Below are positions 16,593-25,532 of a stretch of DNA of 64,000 nucleotides, one piece after another. The translations under genes were made by a program, and so were the position numbers. The notes under the pieces are model-generated. The model saw only the letters and a program-made list of their open reading frames with translations. It did not search any database and was not told the DNA's origin. Position 1 is the first letter of the stretch, and each line of letters opens with the position of its first letter. The DNA is taken from positions 1-64,000 of the forward strand of contig JAEEJS010000032.1 in NCBI GenBank assembly GCA_016282015.1, in the 5' to 3' direction. This DNA is from Bacteroidales bacterium (lineage in GTDB: Bacteria; Bacteroidota; Bacteroidia; Bacteroidales; F082).

Positions 16593-17978
16593 TTATATTG
16601 GTGCCACAAGATGCACAAAGAAACCCGTCTCGCCCAAAGAATTGATACCGTACTCAAAACGGAAAACCTTATCGTAATATGTAACGAGGTCTATGCCCAC
16701 TCCCGTACCGTAAATAAACTCATTGGCTATGCGAGTGGAGAAACCGTCCGGAATAGGCACATTCCAAGTGTAAGCGCAATCGAAAAACAAGTTGGCGTAA
16801 AGAGCCAGGTGTATTTTGCCGAATCTGTCGTTTTTGATGAGTGGCAGGTGTCCGGTAACCGGCTTCAATATCGCGAATTTCAAGTTATTCTTGATAATGG
16901 CATAATTCAAAGCGTCCACCACATAAAGGTCGAAGGTTCGGACGTAGTCATTCCTGTATCCCAACCCCTGCGACAGGAAATACGGCGCCTTATTGCTGTC
17001 GGACAACTTGGCCGTCAGATTGGATGCCCAGTAAAAACGGCCGATTACAGGAGTGTACCAGTCAGCAGTCAACTTGCCGTAAAACAGATTGGGCGCATAA
17101 TCGAAGAGGCCCAAGCCTATCTTGGTCAGTTCGAATTCCAGATAATGTCCGTCGAGCGGATAGTTATGGTCGTCACGATAGTCGTTTTTGAACATAGCCG
17201 AGAGCGTAAAATACTGAAAACGAGTACCTTCAGGATTAGCAAAATCGGAATTCAGCTTCTGCAGACTGTCATTGAACGAACGGTTGTCGTAAGTCAGCTG
17301 CAAATACAAAGTGTTACGGTATCCAAAACGGTAATACGGCTCCAGAGAAGCGTAAAACGACTCATGCGCATATTCCGAGTCGCCTTTGAAATAAGTGACT
17401 TTGTCGTTTTGTGTGATGTATGCCACCTCCCTGTCGCGGGTGTAACCTATTGTGGATTTGACACCCAGCCTCTGTCTTTTGGTAAGATATGGAATATCGT
17501 AACTGACACCGTAATTCTGATTATAGCCGGCAATTATTGTCAGATCGAGTTCGTGCTTCAGACCCCACATATTGCCGTACACCAAGTCAAAGCCATAACT
17601 CAGACGGGTTATATCGTTAGCCTCGAACCACGAGCGCAAGTTCCTGTCGGCATAGGCCAGATACGGTATAGGCCATAGGTACCAGCGTTCCACCATACTG
17701 ATAGTCAGTTGCTTAGCCCATGGCCCATCGTCAACCCAATCGAAATCTACAAAATTGAATAATGAGGTATTCAACAGATTCTCACGGCTCTGTTTTACCA
17801 CCTCCATATCGCATATAGTGTCGCCTTCATGGAAGAGCATTTCCCTCTGAATTGTCGACAACTTGGTCACTTTATTGCCTTTAAGGGAGATCTTGGATAC
17901 AACGAAACAGTCGCTTTCCTGCTGCGCGAAAGCAGTGGAGAAGCAAAGGATGAGCAGTATCGTCAGCAGATTCTTCAT
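16593..17978 (-). CDS. Omp85-superfamily protein with one POTRA-like domain
   Basis: A 461-residue protein with a signal peptide (1-18, cut after AFA). Residues about 24-98 look like a single POTRA domain (VVSKISLKGNKVTKLSTIQREMLFHEGD with later SLFNFVDFDW), and the rest is a beta-barrel with features of the BamA/TamA superfamily, such as RDREV-type loops, YPLDGHYLEFEL and a final GFFVHLVAPI strand. It is far shorter than BamA (885 residues in this window) and is likely a dedicated translocation or assembly factor of unknown client. It starts five bases after rsgA ends and precedes nadK. Confidence 0.78.
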   Translation of the reverse strand: MKNLLTILLILCFSTAFAQQESDCFVVSKISLKGNKVTKLSTIQREMLFHEGDTICDMEVVKQSRENLLNTSLFNFVDFDWVDDGPWAKQLTISMVERWYLWPIPYLAYADRNLRSWFEANDITRLSYGFDLVYGNMWGLKHELDLTIIAGYNQNYGVSYDIPYLTKRQRLGVKSTIGYTRDREVAYITQNDKVTYFKGDSEYAHESFYASLEPYYRFGYRNTLYLQLTYDNRSFNDSLQKLNSDFANPEGTRFQYFTLSAMFKNDYRDDHNYPLDGHYLEFELTKIGLGLFDYAPNLFYGKLTADWYTPVIGRFYWASNLTAKLSDSNKAPYFLSQGLGYRNDYVRTFDLYVVDALNYAIIKNNLKFAILKPVTGHLPLIKNDRFGKIHLALYANLFFDCAYTWNVPIPDGFSTRIANEFIYGTGVGIDLVTYYDKVFRFEYGINSLGETGFFVHLVAPI

Positions 17979-17983
17979 GGCAA

Positions 17984-18892
17984 TCAGTCATCCATCATGT
18001 TACAATAGTTTTCGTAGCGCCAGCCGGCGATAATATTCTTATCAACTGCCTCCTTGACTGCACAATGCGGTTCGTGGAGATGAGTGCAGTTGTTGAAATG
18101 GCAGTCATGCATCACGGCTCTCATCTCAGGAAAACGCTGAGCCAGAGTTTCTTTCTCCAGATCAAACAGAGCAAACTCCTTTATTCCAGGAGTGTCTATG
18201 ATAAATCCGCCGAAGCAGAGAGGGAACATCTGGGCGTAGGTAGTGGTATGTTTGCCTTTTTCGTGCACTTCCGAAATTTCGCCCACACGTACGTTCAAGT
18301 TAGGATCCAGACGGTTGACCAAAGCCGACTTTCCGACACCGGAATGGCCTGAAAACATGCTCATCTTGTCTTTCATCAACTCCTTGAGACGGTCACAATT
18401 GTATCCGGTTTTCGCAGATATCATAAACGACTGATAACCAATGCCATTGTATACCCGCATCAGCTCCTCAGCCGCCGCATTCTGCTCAGCGTCGTAGAGG
18501 TCACACTTGTTGAACACTATGATAACCGGTATGTGATATGCCTCGGCTGTCACCGTAAAACGGTCGATGAACCCTGTTGAAGTGCGCGGCTGCGCAATGG
18601 TTGCCACAAGTATTGCCTGGTCGACATTGGCCGCTATGATATGAGACTCCTTCGACAAATTGACCGACTTTCGTACTATCACATTGTTGCGTGGCAGAAT
18701 TTTGTCGATGACACAGGTTTCCTTATCACGTTCTTTCTCAAAATTGACTAGGTCGCCCACAGCCACAGGATTGGTGGTACGCAGTCCGTCGAGGCGGATT
18801 TTGCCACGGAGACGGCACATCAACACCTGGCCGGCATCGTCCTTGACGTCGTACCAGCTGCCTGTTGACTTGATGACTCTTCCTATAGGCAT
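17984..18892 (-). CDS. rsgA: Ribosome biogenesis GTPase RsgA
   Basis: A 302-residue circularly permuted GTPase that checks late 30S subunit maturation. An OB-fold (about 1-65) is followed by the permuted G motifs in order: NKCD (G4), SAKTG (G5), GHSGVGKSALVN (G1 P-loop) and DTPG (G3), then a zinc-binding tail with C-x4-C-x-H-x5-C. All key residues are present. It has a promoter candidate with both elements directly upstream and may head an rsgA-Omp85-nadK transcript. Confidence 0.96.
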   Translation of the reverse strand: MPIGRVIKSTGSWYDVKDDAGQVLMCRLRGKIRLDGLRTTNPVAVGDLVNFEKERDKETCVIDKILPRNNVIVRKSVNLSKESHIIAANVDQAILVATIAQPRTSTGFIDRFTVTAEAYHIPVIIVFNKCDLYDAEQNAAAEELMRVYNGIGYQSFMISAKTGYNCDRLKELMKDKMSMFSGHSGVGKSALVNRLDPNLNVRVGEISEVHEKGKHTTTYAQMFPLCFGGFIIDTPGIKEFALFDLEKETLAQRFPEMRAVMHDCHFNNCTHLHEPHCAVKEAVDKNIIAGWRYENYCNMMDD

Positions 18893-18914
18893 GTCTGCAT
18901 CGAAAAATTCGGTG

Positions 18915-18947
18915 CAAAGGTAGTGATTTTTATTGAATTATTCACAA
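18915..18947 (-). promoter_or_regulatory. Promoter for rsgA (-33 and -7 boxes)
   Basis: On the minus strand a TTG (18945-18947) and a TACCTTTG box (18915-18922) lie 22 bases apart, close to the Bacteroidota TTTG-N19..21-TAnnTTTG pattern. The -7 box is 22 bases before the ATG. The -33 part overlaps the 3' end of dprA. Confidence 0.6.
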
Positions 18948-20039
18948 CTTTTGATAACGTTTTCCAGGAAGAGCTGTCAGCACTCCGTCAAACTCCAGAG
19001 ACAGCAGTATCGAAGCGATTCTGGAAGGCGACAAATCTGTCTTGACGATGATGTCGTCAAGATGAACTATGTCTGTATCTCCAAAGGCGTCCATCACTGA
19101 TTGCTCCTCATCGCTAAATTCCCGAAACATCCGCATCTGCTTGGCCACAGTCTTAGTGTCTATGTCCCAGCGCATTGTATAACAAATGTCGCCTGCACAT
19201 GTAACCAGATTGGCCTTGTTTGTCCTAATCAGTTGATTACAGCCTTCGCTATAGATGTCCCCCACCTTGCCGGGTACCGCAAACACCTCACGATCGTAGG
19301 AATTTGCGATATCGGCCGTTATCATGGCACCGCCTTTCAAAGCGCTTTCCACCACAACCAGGCAGTCGGTCATCCCGGCTACTATGCGGTTGCGTTGAGG
19401 AAAATTCCCGGGGAAGGGCTCCGTCCCACTTATATACTCCGTTAAAATACCTCCTTTCTCAAGCATTTCGGTTGATAACTTTCTGTTTGTAGCCGGGTAA
19501 ACAGTTTGCAGTCCGTGTCCCAGCACTCCCACGGTAGCAAGATCATATTTCAACGCGGCTTTGTGTGCCGCGGCGTCTACACCATAAGCCAATCCGCTGA
19601 TTATCAATATGCCACTCCCCTCCAAACCCTCAACAATCATCTCCACCATACGACGGCCATATTCCGTTATGCTGCGTGTTCCGACCACCCCCATAGTCTT
19701 TTGGGCATTCAGGTCGGCATTGCCTTTGTAATAAAGCATAATCGGGCTGTCAGCGCAGTGTTGCAGACGCTTTGGATATTCAGTGTCAAGATAGTAAAGC
19801 GGCTTGATGCTGTGTTTTTCAATAAATTCAAGCTCCGCTTCAGCTCGTTGCATTATCGCCTTAGACCCTATGTTTTGCACCACATCATCCCCTATTCTCG
19901 GGATTTTACCCAAAGCTTTTTTCTTCTCACAAAACACAGCCTCGGCGCCTCCGCAGTAAGCCACCAGCTTCTTACCGTTCACATCTCCCAATCCGGGAAT
20001 GAGTGTAAGGGCGATTTCATATAATTTCCGATTTGTCAT
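18942..20039 (-). CDS. dprA: DNA-processing protein DprA
   Basis: A 365-residue protein that protects incoming single-stranded DNA and loads RecA on it in natural transformation. Layout: an N-terminal helix-hairpin region (LTLIPGLGDVNGKKL), a Rossmann-like core with GTRSITEYGRRM, SGLAYGVDAAAHKAAL and the FPQRNRIVAGM motif (about 105-290), and a C-terminal winged helix (about 305-365). Complete and of normal length. DprA is widespread even where competence is unproven. It diverges from the glycosyltransferase gene at 20208. A -7 box only five bases before the ATG hints at a nearly leaderless message. Confidence 0.95.
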   Translation of the reverse strand: MTNRKLYEIALTLIPGLGDVNGKKLVAYCGGAEAVFCEKKKALGKIPRIGDDVVQNIGSKAIMQRAEAELEFIEKHSIKPLYYLDTEYPKRLQHCADSPIMLYYKGNADLNAQKTMGVVGTRSITEYGRRMVEMIVEGLEGSGILIISGLAYGVDAAAHKAALKYDLATVGVLGHGLQTVYPATNRKLSTEMLEKGGILTEYISGTEPFPGNFPQRNRIVAGMTDCLVVVESALKGGAMITADIANSYDREVFAVPGKVGDIYSEGCNQLIRTNKANLVTCAGDICYTMRWDIDTKTVAKQMRMFREFSDEEQSVMDAFGDTDIVHLDDIIVKTDLSPSRIASILLSLEFDGVLTALPGKRYQKL

Positions 20040-20043
20040 GCTG

Positions 20044-20051
20044 CAAAATTA
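20044..20051 (-). promoter_or_regulatory. -7 box very close to the dprA start
   Basis: Reads TAATTTTG on the minus strand and ends five bases before the dprA ATG. If used, transcription would start at or within a base or two of the start codon. No -33 element was recognised, so confidence is low. Confidence 0.35.
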
Positions 20052-20185
20052 AACAATTTTAAAATACGTATAACATTGATTTTCATTAATTTATGTTAAT
20101 TTTTATTAACATTTGCGTAAAAAATCGTTAATATTGTTAAAAAAATTTAACTCTTCAAAATGAGCATACCATTTCGAAAATGCAT

Positions 20186-20193
20186 TATCTTTG
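20186..20193 (+). promoter_or_regulatory. -7 box for the glycosyltransferase-lgt pair
   Basis: TATCTTTG fits TAnnTTTG. It lies inside the longest possible reading frame (from 20160), so translation must begin downstream of it, at the TTG at 20208. Confidence 0.55.
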
Positions 20194-20207
20194 CAAAAAA
20201 TAAAAAA

Positions 20208-21287
20208 TTGGGGAAAAAGATACTTATATGTCCATTGAACTGGGGATTGGGACACGCCACACGCTGTGTGCCAATCATCAAAGCTTTGGTAAGTCAAAAG
20301 CATAGGGTTATTATAGCCGCTGACGAGGGTCCTCTGGCCTTCCTTCAGAAGGAATTTCCAGATATGGATTTCATAAAATTCCCGGGATTTTCGCCCCGAT
20401 ATAGCCGTTCCAACTCACAGGTTCTCAAACTGTTATCATCTTTTCCCGGAGCCTTGAGAGATTTTCGCAGAGACCACAAAACTGTAGAGCAAATTGTAAA
20501 AAACCGCAATATAGAATTGGTAATTTCAGACAACCGTTTCGGCTGCTGGAGCAAACAAGTTCCGACAATATTCATAACCCATCAGTTGCATATACAGGTT
20601 CCGAGGTTCTGGAAATTTGCCTCTCCCATCGTCAAACTGTTCAATAACAGCTATTTGAGAAAATTTGACAAGATATGGGTACCGGACGAGGAAAACGAGC
20701 CGTCTTTGGCCGGCAAGCTTTCACATCCGGCTATCAAGCGTTTCAAGACGGAATATATGGGCTTTTTGAGCCGTTTCCACCATAATAATCAGGAGGATAC
20801 AGAAAAAGACAACAAATATCTGGTAATATTGTCAGGACCTGAGCCGCAGCGGACCATGTTCGAAGACATAGTGCTGGAACAGGCGGCCAAAACCAAGGAC
20901 AACATCCTGATTCTCAGGGCCAAGCCCGATTCCTACGATCTTCCGCACGACATACCCGAAAACGTGAGCATGTTCAATCATGTGGACGACGAGTTGTTTG
21001 TGGAACTGGTGAACAGCGCCGAGAACATAATTTGCCGTGGCGGGTATTCATCTCTGATGGATCTCGTAAGGCTAGGCAGGAATGCCTATCTGGTACCTAC
21101 TCCGGGACAGACCGAGCAGGAATTTCTGGCTCAGCACCTCACCGAACTAGGCTATTTCAACTGGTGCAAACAATCTGAGTTTCAATTGGAAAAAGTCATG
21201 ATACCAAAGATTGACATCCGGGAGAAATATAACGACGACGAACATAAAATAGAAGATTTCATACAAACTCATTTGACAAACATTTAA
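20208..21287 (+). CDS. GT28/MurG-like glycosyltransferase
   Basis: About 359 residues. The N-terminal KKILICPLNWGLGHATRC is the glycine-rich entry motif of GT-B enzymes of the MurG/GT28 type; the C-terminal half has the nucleotide-sugar site pattern (VILSGPEPQR, FNHVDDELFVELVNSAENIICRGGYSSLMD, PTPGQTEQEFLAQHL). It probably moves a sugar from a nucleotide donor to a lipid or glycan. I chose the TTG at 20208 as start: the first 16 codons of the longer frame (ATG at 20160) contain the -7 box, and the shorter form begins exactly where family members begin. It is followed five bases later by lgt. Acceptor and sugar are unknown. Confidence 0.8.
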   Translation: MGKKILICPLNWGLGHATRCVPIIKALVSQKHRVIIAADEGPLAFLQKEFPDMDFIKFPGFSPRYSRSNSQVLKLLSSFPGALRDFRRDHKTVEQIVKNRNIELVISDNRFGCWSKQVPTIFITHQLHIQVPRFWKFASPIVKLFNNSYLRKFDKIWVPDEENEPSLAGKLSHPAIKRFKTEYMGFLSRFHHNNQEDTEKDNKYLVILSGPEPQRTMFEDIVLEQAAKTKDNILILRAKPDSYDLPHDIPENVSMFNHVDDELFVELVNSAENIICRGGYSSLMDLVRLGRNAYLVPTPGQTEQEFLAQHLTELGYFNWCKQSEFQLEKVMIPKIDIREKYNDDEHKIEDFIQTHLTNI

Positions 21288-21291
21288 TAAT

Positions 21292-22128
21292 ATGCTACTA
21301 AACTATATCATCTGGGACGTTGACCCCTTCATTTTCACTTTTCCTGAAAAATTCCCGATTTTGGGCGGACGTCCGATTGCCTGGTACGGCTTGTGCTGGG
21401 CCATGGTGTTTATTGTTGGCTACTACATTATAAAGAAGGTTTTCAAGAAAGAGGGCCTGGGCGAGGAATACGCCGATAAGATTCTCATGTATATGCTCGT
21501 CTTCACAATAGTGGGAGCACGCTTGGGACATTGTCTTTTCTACGAGCCGGAATATTATCTGTCGGACCCGATTAAGTTTCTTTATATATGGGAAGGCGGT
21601 CTGGCCAGTCACGGTGGCGCAATCGGCATACTGATAGGCCTTTGGATATACTCCAGACGAGTTAAGAAACCTATGCTATGGGTGTTGGACAGGGTGGTAA
21701 TCCCAGTGGGTATAGGCGGAGCCTTCATCCGATTCGGCAACCTGATGAACTCTGAGATTTACGGCTATGAAACAACACTTCCGTGGGGATTCAAGTTTGT
21801 ACGCGACTGGGCTCCAGGCACCCCTATAGACATGATTCCGGCCTGCCATCCTACACAAATCTACGAGGCGCTGGTATGTATCATAGTTTTTGCTATTCTC
21901 ATGTATCTTTTCTTCAAGAAAGACACCATCAACCAGCATCCGGGATTCTTCTTCGGCTTTTTCTGCACCATGATTTTCGGCTCGAGAATACTTATCGAAT
22001 TCATCAAGCAGCCGCAAGTGGAATTCGAGAAATCCATGACTCTCGACATGGGACAATGGCTGTCAATTCCATTCTTCATCGTAGGAGTGTATTTCATCAT
22101 CAGAAGCTATAAAAAAGTCAGGAGCTAA
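21292..22128 (+). CDS. lgt: Prolipoprotein diacylglyceryl transferase
   Basis: A 278-residue inner-membrane enzyme that moves diacylglycerol from phosphatidylglycerol to the lipobox cysteine of prolipoproteins. About seven hydrophobic segments are present. Family motifs are seen: GRPIAWYGL, GARLGHCLFYEPEYY, the SHGGAIG segment, and the Lgt signature RFGNLMNSEIYG. A few residues longer in the loop around PWGFKFVRDWAPG, as usual in this phylum. The stop codon lies inside the terminator stem shared with the gene at 22184. Confidence 0.97.
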   Translation: MLLNYIIWDVDPFIFTFPEKFPILGGRPIAWYGLCWAMVFIVGYYIIKKVFKKEGLGEEYADKILMYMLVFTIVGARLGHCLFYEPEYYLSDPIKFLYIWEGGLASHGGAIGILIGLWIYSRRVKKPMLWVLDRVVIPVGIGGAFIRFGNLMNSEIYGYETTLPWGFKFVRDWAPGTPIDMIPACHPTQIYEALVCIIVFAILMYLFFKKDTINQHPGFFFGFFCTMIFGSRILIEFIKQPQVEFEKSMTLDMGQWLSIPFFIVGVYFIIRSYKKVRS

Positions 22129-22151
22129 AAGTTTCGCTTTTAACTCCCGAC
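22111..22151 (-). terminator. Intrinsic terminator for the DUF2723 gene
   Basis: Stem of 15 positions with 13 pairs (22117-22131 with 22137-22151), loop TTTCG. Read on the minus strand it is followed by six T (complement of 22111-22116), so it mainly serves the gene at 22184-25258. On the plus strand the following tract is weak, so it may only partly stop lgt transcripts. Confidence 0.7.
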
Positions 22152-22183
22152 TTCTGGTTTCAATCTGTTAACCGTCAACTGTT

Positions 22184-25100
22184 TTAGAGGTACGGCAGGA
22201 AGTAATCCAAGTATTCATCGACCACACTGTCGAGTTCCTGTTGTATGTCGTAACGTTTGTAACGTTTGGCTGTATCTGCCATGGTGTTGATCAGTGACAG
22301 GTCATCGTGAATATCGTCTTTGTAATACTCAGCGAACTTAGGCTTTAAAGACTTGTAGTAGCGCAGGTTGTCAGCTGCGTTGGCTGCTATCTTCATCAGC
22401 ACAGCATCGCCTTTTTCCATAGCTCCGGCTTTGTAATAAAGCTCAGGGAAGTATCCTTCGTAATAGAATCCGTATGGAATTTTCTCATCTGGGAAGAAAT
22501 ACTGGCATTTGTCCATCACAGTTATGGCTTCGTCGTATCTGTAACGGTTCACCAGAGCCTGTGCCAGACGCATGTAAGACATCTTGATGTAAGGTACATT
22601 GCGTGAGCTTTCCGGATCGATGGTGACATCAGGATCGTTAAGATGTCCCCAACGGGTGTTGTTGACCAGCAGTTCGTAAGAACCGTCAATTGAGACTCCG
22701 CCTGCACCGCTGTGATATTCAGGAGCCGGCACCGGCATGAAGCGATGCGACAAACCTTCCTGATGCAGATATCTGTCAATGCCGAGTATGTTGGAAATGT
22801 CGTTCAAACTTGTGAAGTAAACGCATCTCTCCCAATTGTTTGTAGCCATAAAATCGAGGAGCATAAGCTCGTTCTTTGTCAGATACTGGACCTTATCCGG
22901 AATAGTCCAGACAATCTCGTCCACTATCTTGTCTTTCATGCTTTCAGGCACTATTCCGTTGGCCACCACCTTCTCCTTGTCGACGGTGATTTTCAGATTG
23001 CGGGCCGGCATGTAGTCGACACGTTTGCCACTGCCATCGGTGGCTTTGGTGCGCGGGTTGTCGCTGCGGATGAAATCAATCACATCCCTCAGCTCGACTG
23101 GGCCGTCAAACACACTTTCAATATAAACTTGCTCATGGATTCCGTTGTCATACTGCTCAGGAGTAAGCGACAGAGGCATACGCTCCGACTTGTAGATCTT
23201 GCGCCCCATCTGATGCACGTACCAGTAGCCCGAAGACAGCATGAAGTTGCAGACACGCACATCCGTGCGATAGCCTTCCACCTCCTGCACATACCAAAGC
23301 GGGAAGGTATCGTTGTCGCCTCTTGTGAAAATCACAGCGTTTTCAGGCAGTCCGGTCAGATAGTTCTTACCCCAGTCCAAAGCGGAGGTCTTGCCCGAAC
23401 GGTTATGGCCTTCCCAACCCTGTGCAGCCATCAGAATAGGTACAAATAGGCAGGCAGCCGTAGCCACGGTCATCACTACCTTCTGATTCTTGACCACTTG
23501 TCTTAATCCGTTGATGATACCAAGCACTCCGAAGCCCATCCATATGGTAAATGCATAGAATGCGCCGGCATAGGAATAATCACGTTCACGCGGCTGATAT
23601 GGAGTCTGATTGAGGTAAATTATGATGGCTATACCAGTCATGAAGAAGAGCAGGAATACCACCCAGCAGTTCTTCGGATCATATTTTACCTGATAAAGCA
23701 GGCCTATTATGCCTAACAGCAACGGCAGGAAGTAGTACTTGGTGTTGGCAGGGCTTTGCATGCTGCGAGGCAGATTGCTCTGATCACCAAGACGCGGATT
23801 GTCGATGAATCCGAAACCGCTGACCCAGTTGCCATGTTCAATCTCACCCTGACCTTCAATGTCGTTCTGACGACCTACAAAGTTCCACAGGAAATAACGC
23901 CAGAACATCCAACCGCATTGATAGTCAATAAAGAAACGCAGGTTCTGACCGAAGGTCGGAATCATCACACGTTCAGTGCTGCCATTGGCCTTTTTCTGAG
24001 TGGTGACACGCATCTTCGACTTATCGATATAGCGCTCGTAAGTGCTTGTAAATGTTTTCTTTGAACCATTCCACATACGTGGGAAAACAGTCTGGACATT
24101 GCTGTCGTAAACATAATCGCCCGGATTTTGGGCAACTTCCACATATTTACCTTTCTGATGGTCTTTATAATATATAGGTGAACCGTCAGTCATGTCGTAA
24201 GGCTTTGCGGTGTAATACGGACCGTAAAGCAGAGGCCAGCTGCCGTACTGCTCACGTTTCAGGTAGGAAAGCAGAGAAACCGCGTCTTTAGGTTCATTTT
24301 CATTGATAGGTGTATTGGCATTGGCACGAATCACCAGCATAAAGAATGAAGAATACCCTATCAGAATGAACATGAACGAAAGGATGATGGTGTTCCAAAT
24401 CGGCTTGTTATTCTTTGTTGTATACCACAATCCCCAGACTATCAAGGCAATAATGAGGACAAAATAGAATATGGTACCGAAGTTGAACGGCATTCCTATG
24501 GAGTTGACAAAGAACAATTCGAACTTACCGGCCAATGAAACAATAGCCGGAATGAGTATCACCTGAATGAAGCCTGTGAGGGCTACCGCTATGATTCCTG
24601 ACCAAATAAAGCCCTTCCAAGAGAATTTGTATTTCTTGAAATAGACAATGTATGTGATTGCCGGAATGGTAAGCAAATTCAACAAGTGTACACCGATAGA
24701 CAGGCCTATGATGTAAGCTATGAAGACTATCCAACGGTAATGGTTGGGCTCGTCCGACACCTGCTCCCATTTCAAAATAGCCCAGAATGTGATGGCTGTG
24801 AGCAGGGATGACATGGCATACACCTCACCTTCAACAGCATTGAACCAGAACGAGTCGGTGAAAGTATAGGCCAAAGCGCCTATCGCTGAAGCTACCACAA
24901 CAGCTATCTGATTGAATTTCGGAGAGTTCTCCCCATCTTTCATCCAAAGTTTCTGCGCCAGCATTGATATGGTCCAGAATAGGAACAAAATGGTGAAGCT
25001 GCTGCACAGACATGACATGACATTTATCATCATGGCCACCTTGGTGACGTCACCGAAGGCAAACAAAGTGAAGAAACGTCCAATCAGCTGGAATGTGGGT

Positions 25101-25258
25101 GCTCCTGGCGGATGGCCCACCTGCAGTTTATATGCCGTAGAAATATACTCTCCACAGTCCCACCAGCTTACAGTGGATTCCATGGTGAGGAAATAGACGA
25201 TGGTGGCGATAGCGAAAACGCCCCAACCGACAATGTTGTTTAATTTTTTAAAGCTCAT
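22184..25258 (-). CDS. DUF2723 membrane protein (O-mannosyltransferase-like)
   Basis: A 1024-residue protein. Residues 1-600 hold about a dozen hydrophobic segments with the DUF2723 opening TMESTVSWWDCGEYISTAYKLQVGHPPGAPTF split here into WWDCGEYI and GHPPGAP motifs; the Asp-Cys-Gly-Glu and Pro-Pro-Gly sites are typical of GT-C glycosyltransferases. A soluble C-terminal half contains NAVIFTRGDNDTFPLWYVQEV and helical repeats near the end. The human DUF2723 protein TMEM260 is a protein O-mannosyltransferase, so a periplasmic O-glycosylation role fits; Bacteroidota widely O-glycosylate secreted proteins. The bacterial donor and targets are not known. It is a single-gene transcript with its own promoter and terminator. 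Confidence 0.85.
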   Translation of the reverse strand: MSFKKLNNIVGWGVFAIATIVYFLTMESTVSWWDCGEYISTAYKLQVGHPPGAPTFQLIGRFFTLFAFGDVTKVAMMINVMSCLCSSFTILFLFWTISMLAQKLWMKDGENSPKFNQIAVVVASAIGALAYTFTDSFWFNAVEGEVYAMSSLLTAITFWAILKWEQVSDEPNHYRWIVFIAYIIGLSIGVHLLNLLTIPAITYIVYFKKYKFSWKGFIWSGIIAVALTGFIQVILIPAIVSLAGKFELFFVNSIGMPFNFGTIFYFVLIIALIVWGLWYTTKNNKPIWNTIILSFMFILIGYSSFFMLVIRANANTPINENEPKDAVSLLSYLKREQYGSWPLLYGPYYTAKPYDMTDGSPIYYKDHQKGKYVEVAQNPGDYVYDSNVQTVFPRMWNGSKKTFTSTYERYIDKSKMRVTTQKKANGSTERVMIPTFGQNLRFFIDYQCGWMFWRYFLWNFVGRQNDIEGQGEIEHGNWVSGFGFIDNPRLGDQSNLPRSMQSPANTKYYFLPLLLGIIGLLYQVKYDPKNCWVVFLLFFMTGIAIIIYLNQTPYQPRERDYSYAGAFYAFTIWMGFGVLGIINGLRQVVKNQKVVMTVATAACLFVPILMAAQGWEGHNRSGKTSALDWGKNYLTGLPENAVIFTRGDNDTFPLWYVQEVEGYRTDVRVCNFMLSSGYWYVHQMGRKIYKSERMPLSLTPEQYDNGIHEQVYIESVFDGPVELRDVIDFIRSDNPRTKATDGSGKRVDYMPARNLKITVDKEKVVANGIVPESMKDKIVDEIVWTIPDKVQYLTKNELMLLDFMATNNWERCVYFTSLNDISNILGIDRYLHQEGLSHRFMPVPAPEYHSGAGGVSIDGSYELLVNNTRWGHLNDPDVTIDPESSRNVPYIKMSYMRLAQALVNRYRYDEAITVMDKCQYFFPDEKIPYGFYYEGYFPELYYKAGAMEKGDAVLMKIAANAADNLRYYKSLKPKFAEYYKDDIHDDLSLINTMADTAKRYKRYDIQQELDSVVDEYLDYFLPYL

Positions 25259-25289
25259 TATTCCGTATAATTTTCCTTATTTTAAACTG

Positions 25290-25297
25290 CAAAAATA
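25290..25297 (-). promoter_or_regulatory. -7 box for the DUF2723 gene
   Basis: Reads TATTTTTG on the minus strand, 31 bases before the ATG at 25258. No -33 element recognised. Confidence 0.45.
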
Positions 25298-25369
25298 AAC
25301 AAATATTACAGACGCAGACTTAGAAAAATATTTTTTTTACTTTTTTACCTATTATATTAAAAAAATCCG

Positions 25370-25377
25370 TAATTTTG
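25370..25377 (+). promoter_or_regulatory. -7 box for tRNA-Gln
   Basis: TAATTTTG fits TAnnTTTG and ends 24 bases before the mature tRNA 5' end. The upstream 50 bases are nearly pure A/T, which may act as an UP-like element. Confidence 0.5.
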
Positions 25378-25401
25378 CACCCGCATTCAGAAATGGAATG
25401 A

Positions 25402-25472
25402 TGTCGAGTGGTGTAATGGCAGCACTGCAGATTTTGGTTCTGCCTGTCAAGGTTCGAATCCTTGCTCGACAA
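25402..25472 (+). tRNA. tRNA-Gln (anticodon TTG)
   Basis: A full cloverleaf can be drawn: acceptor stem TGTCGAG/CTCGACA (25402-25408 with 25465-25471), a D arm, an anticodon stem GCAGA/TCTGC with loop TTTTGGT giving anticodon TTG, a T stem CAAGG/CCTTG around TTCGAAT, and discriminator A at 25472. CCA is not encoded. It reads CAA (and by wobble CAG) glutamine codons. Confidence 0.96.
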
Positions 25473-25492
25473 CATAAGGATTGAGTTGAAGG

Positions 25493-25520
25493 CCTGCTAC
25501 GGAATGTAACAGGTTTTTTT
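25493..25520 (+). terminator. Intrinsic terminator after tRNA-Gln
   Basis: Stem CCTGCTAC/GTAACAGG (25493-25500 with 25506-25513; one C-A mismatch), loop GGAAT, then seven T. It separates the tRNA transcript from rimP, whose ATG is only 12 bases on, so rimP may depend on read-through or a weak promoter hidden here. Confidence 0.75.
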
Positions 25521-25532
25521 ATTGTAGAAAAA

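Noticed and set aside
16611-17678. A 355-codon open frame antisense to the Omp85-like gene
   Set aside because: No signal peptide, domain or promoter pattern, and the opposite frame is a clear secreted barrel protein; it is a shadow of that gene.
25402-25472. tRNA-Gln as an integration site for a mobile element
   Set aside because: No integrase, no repeat of the tRNA 3' end and core genes on both sides.
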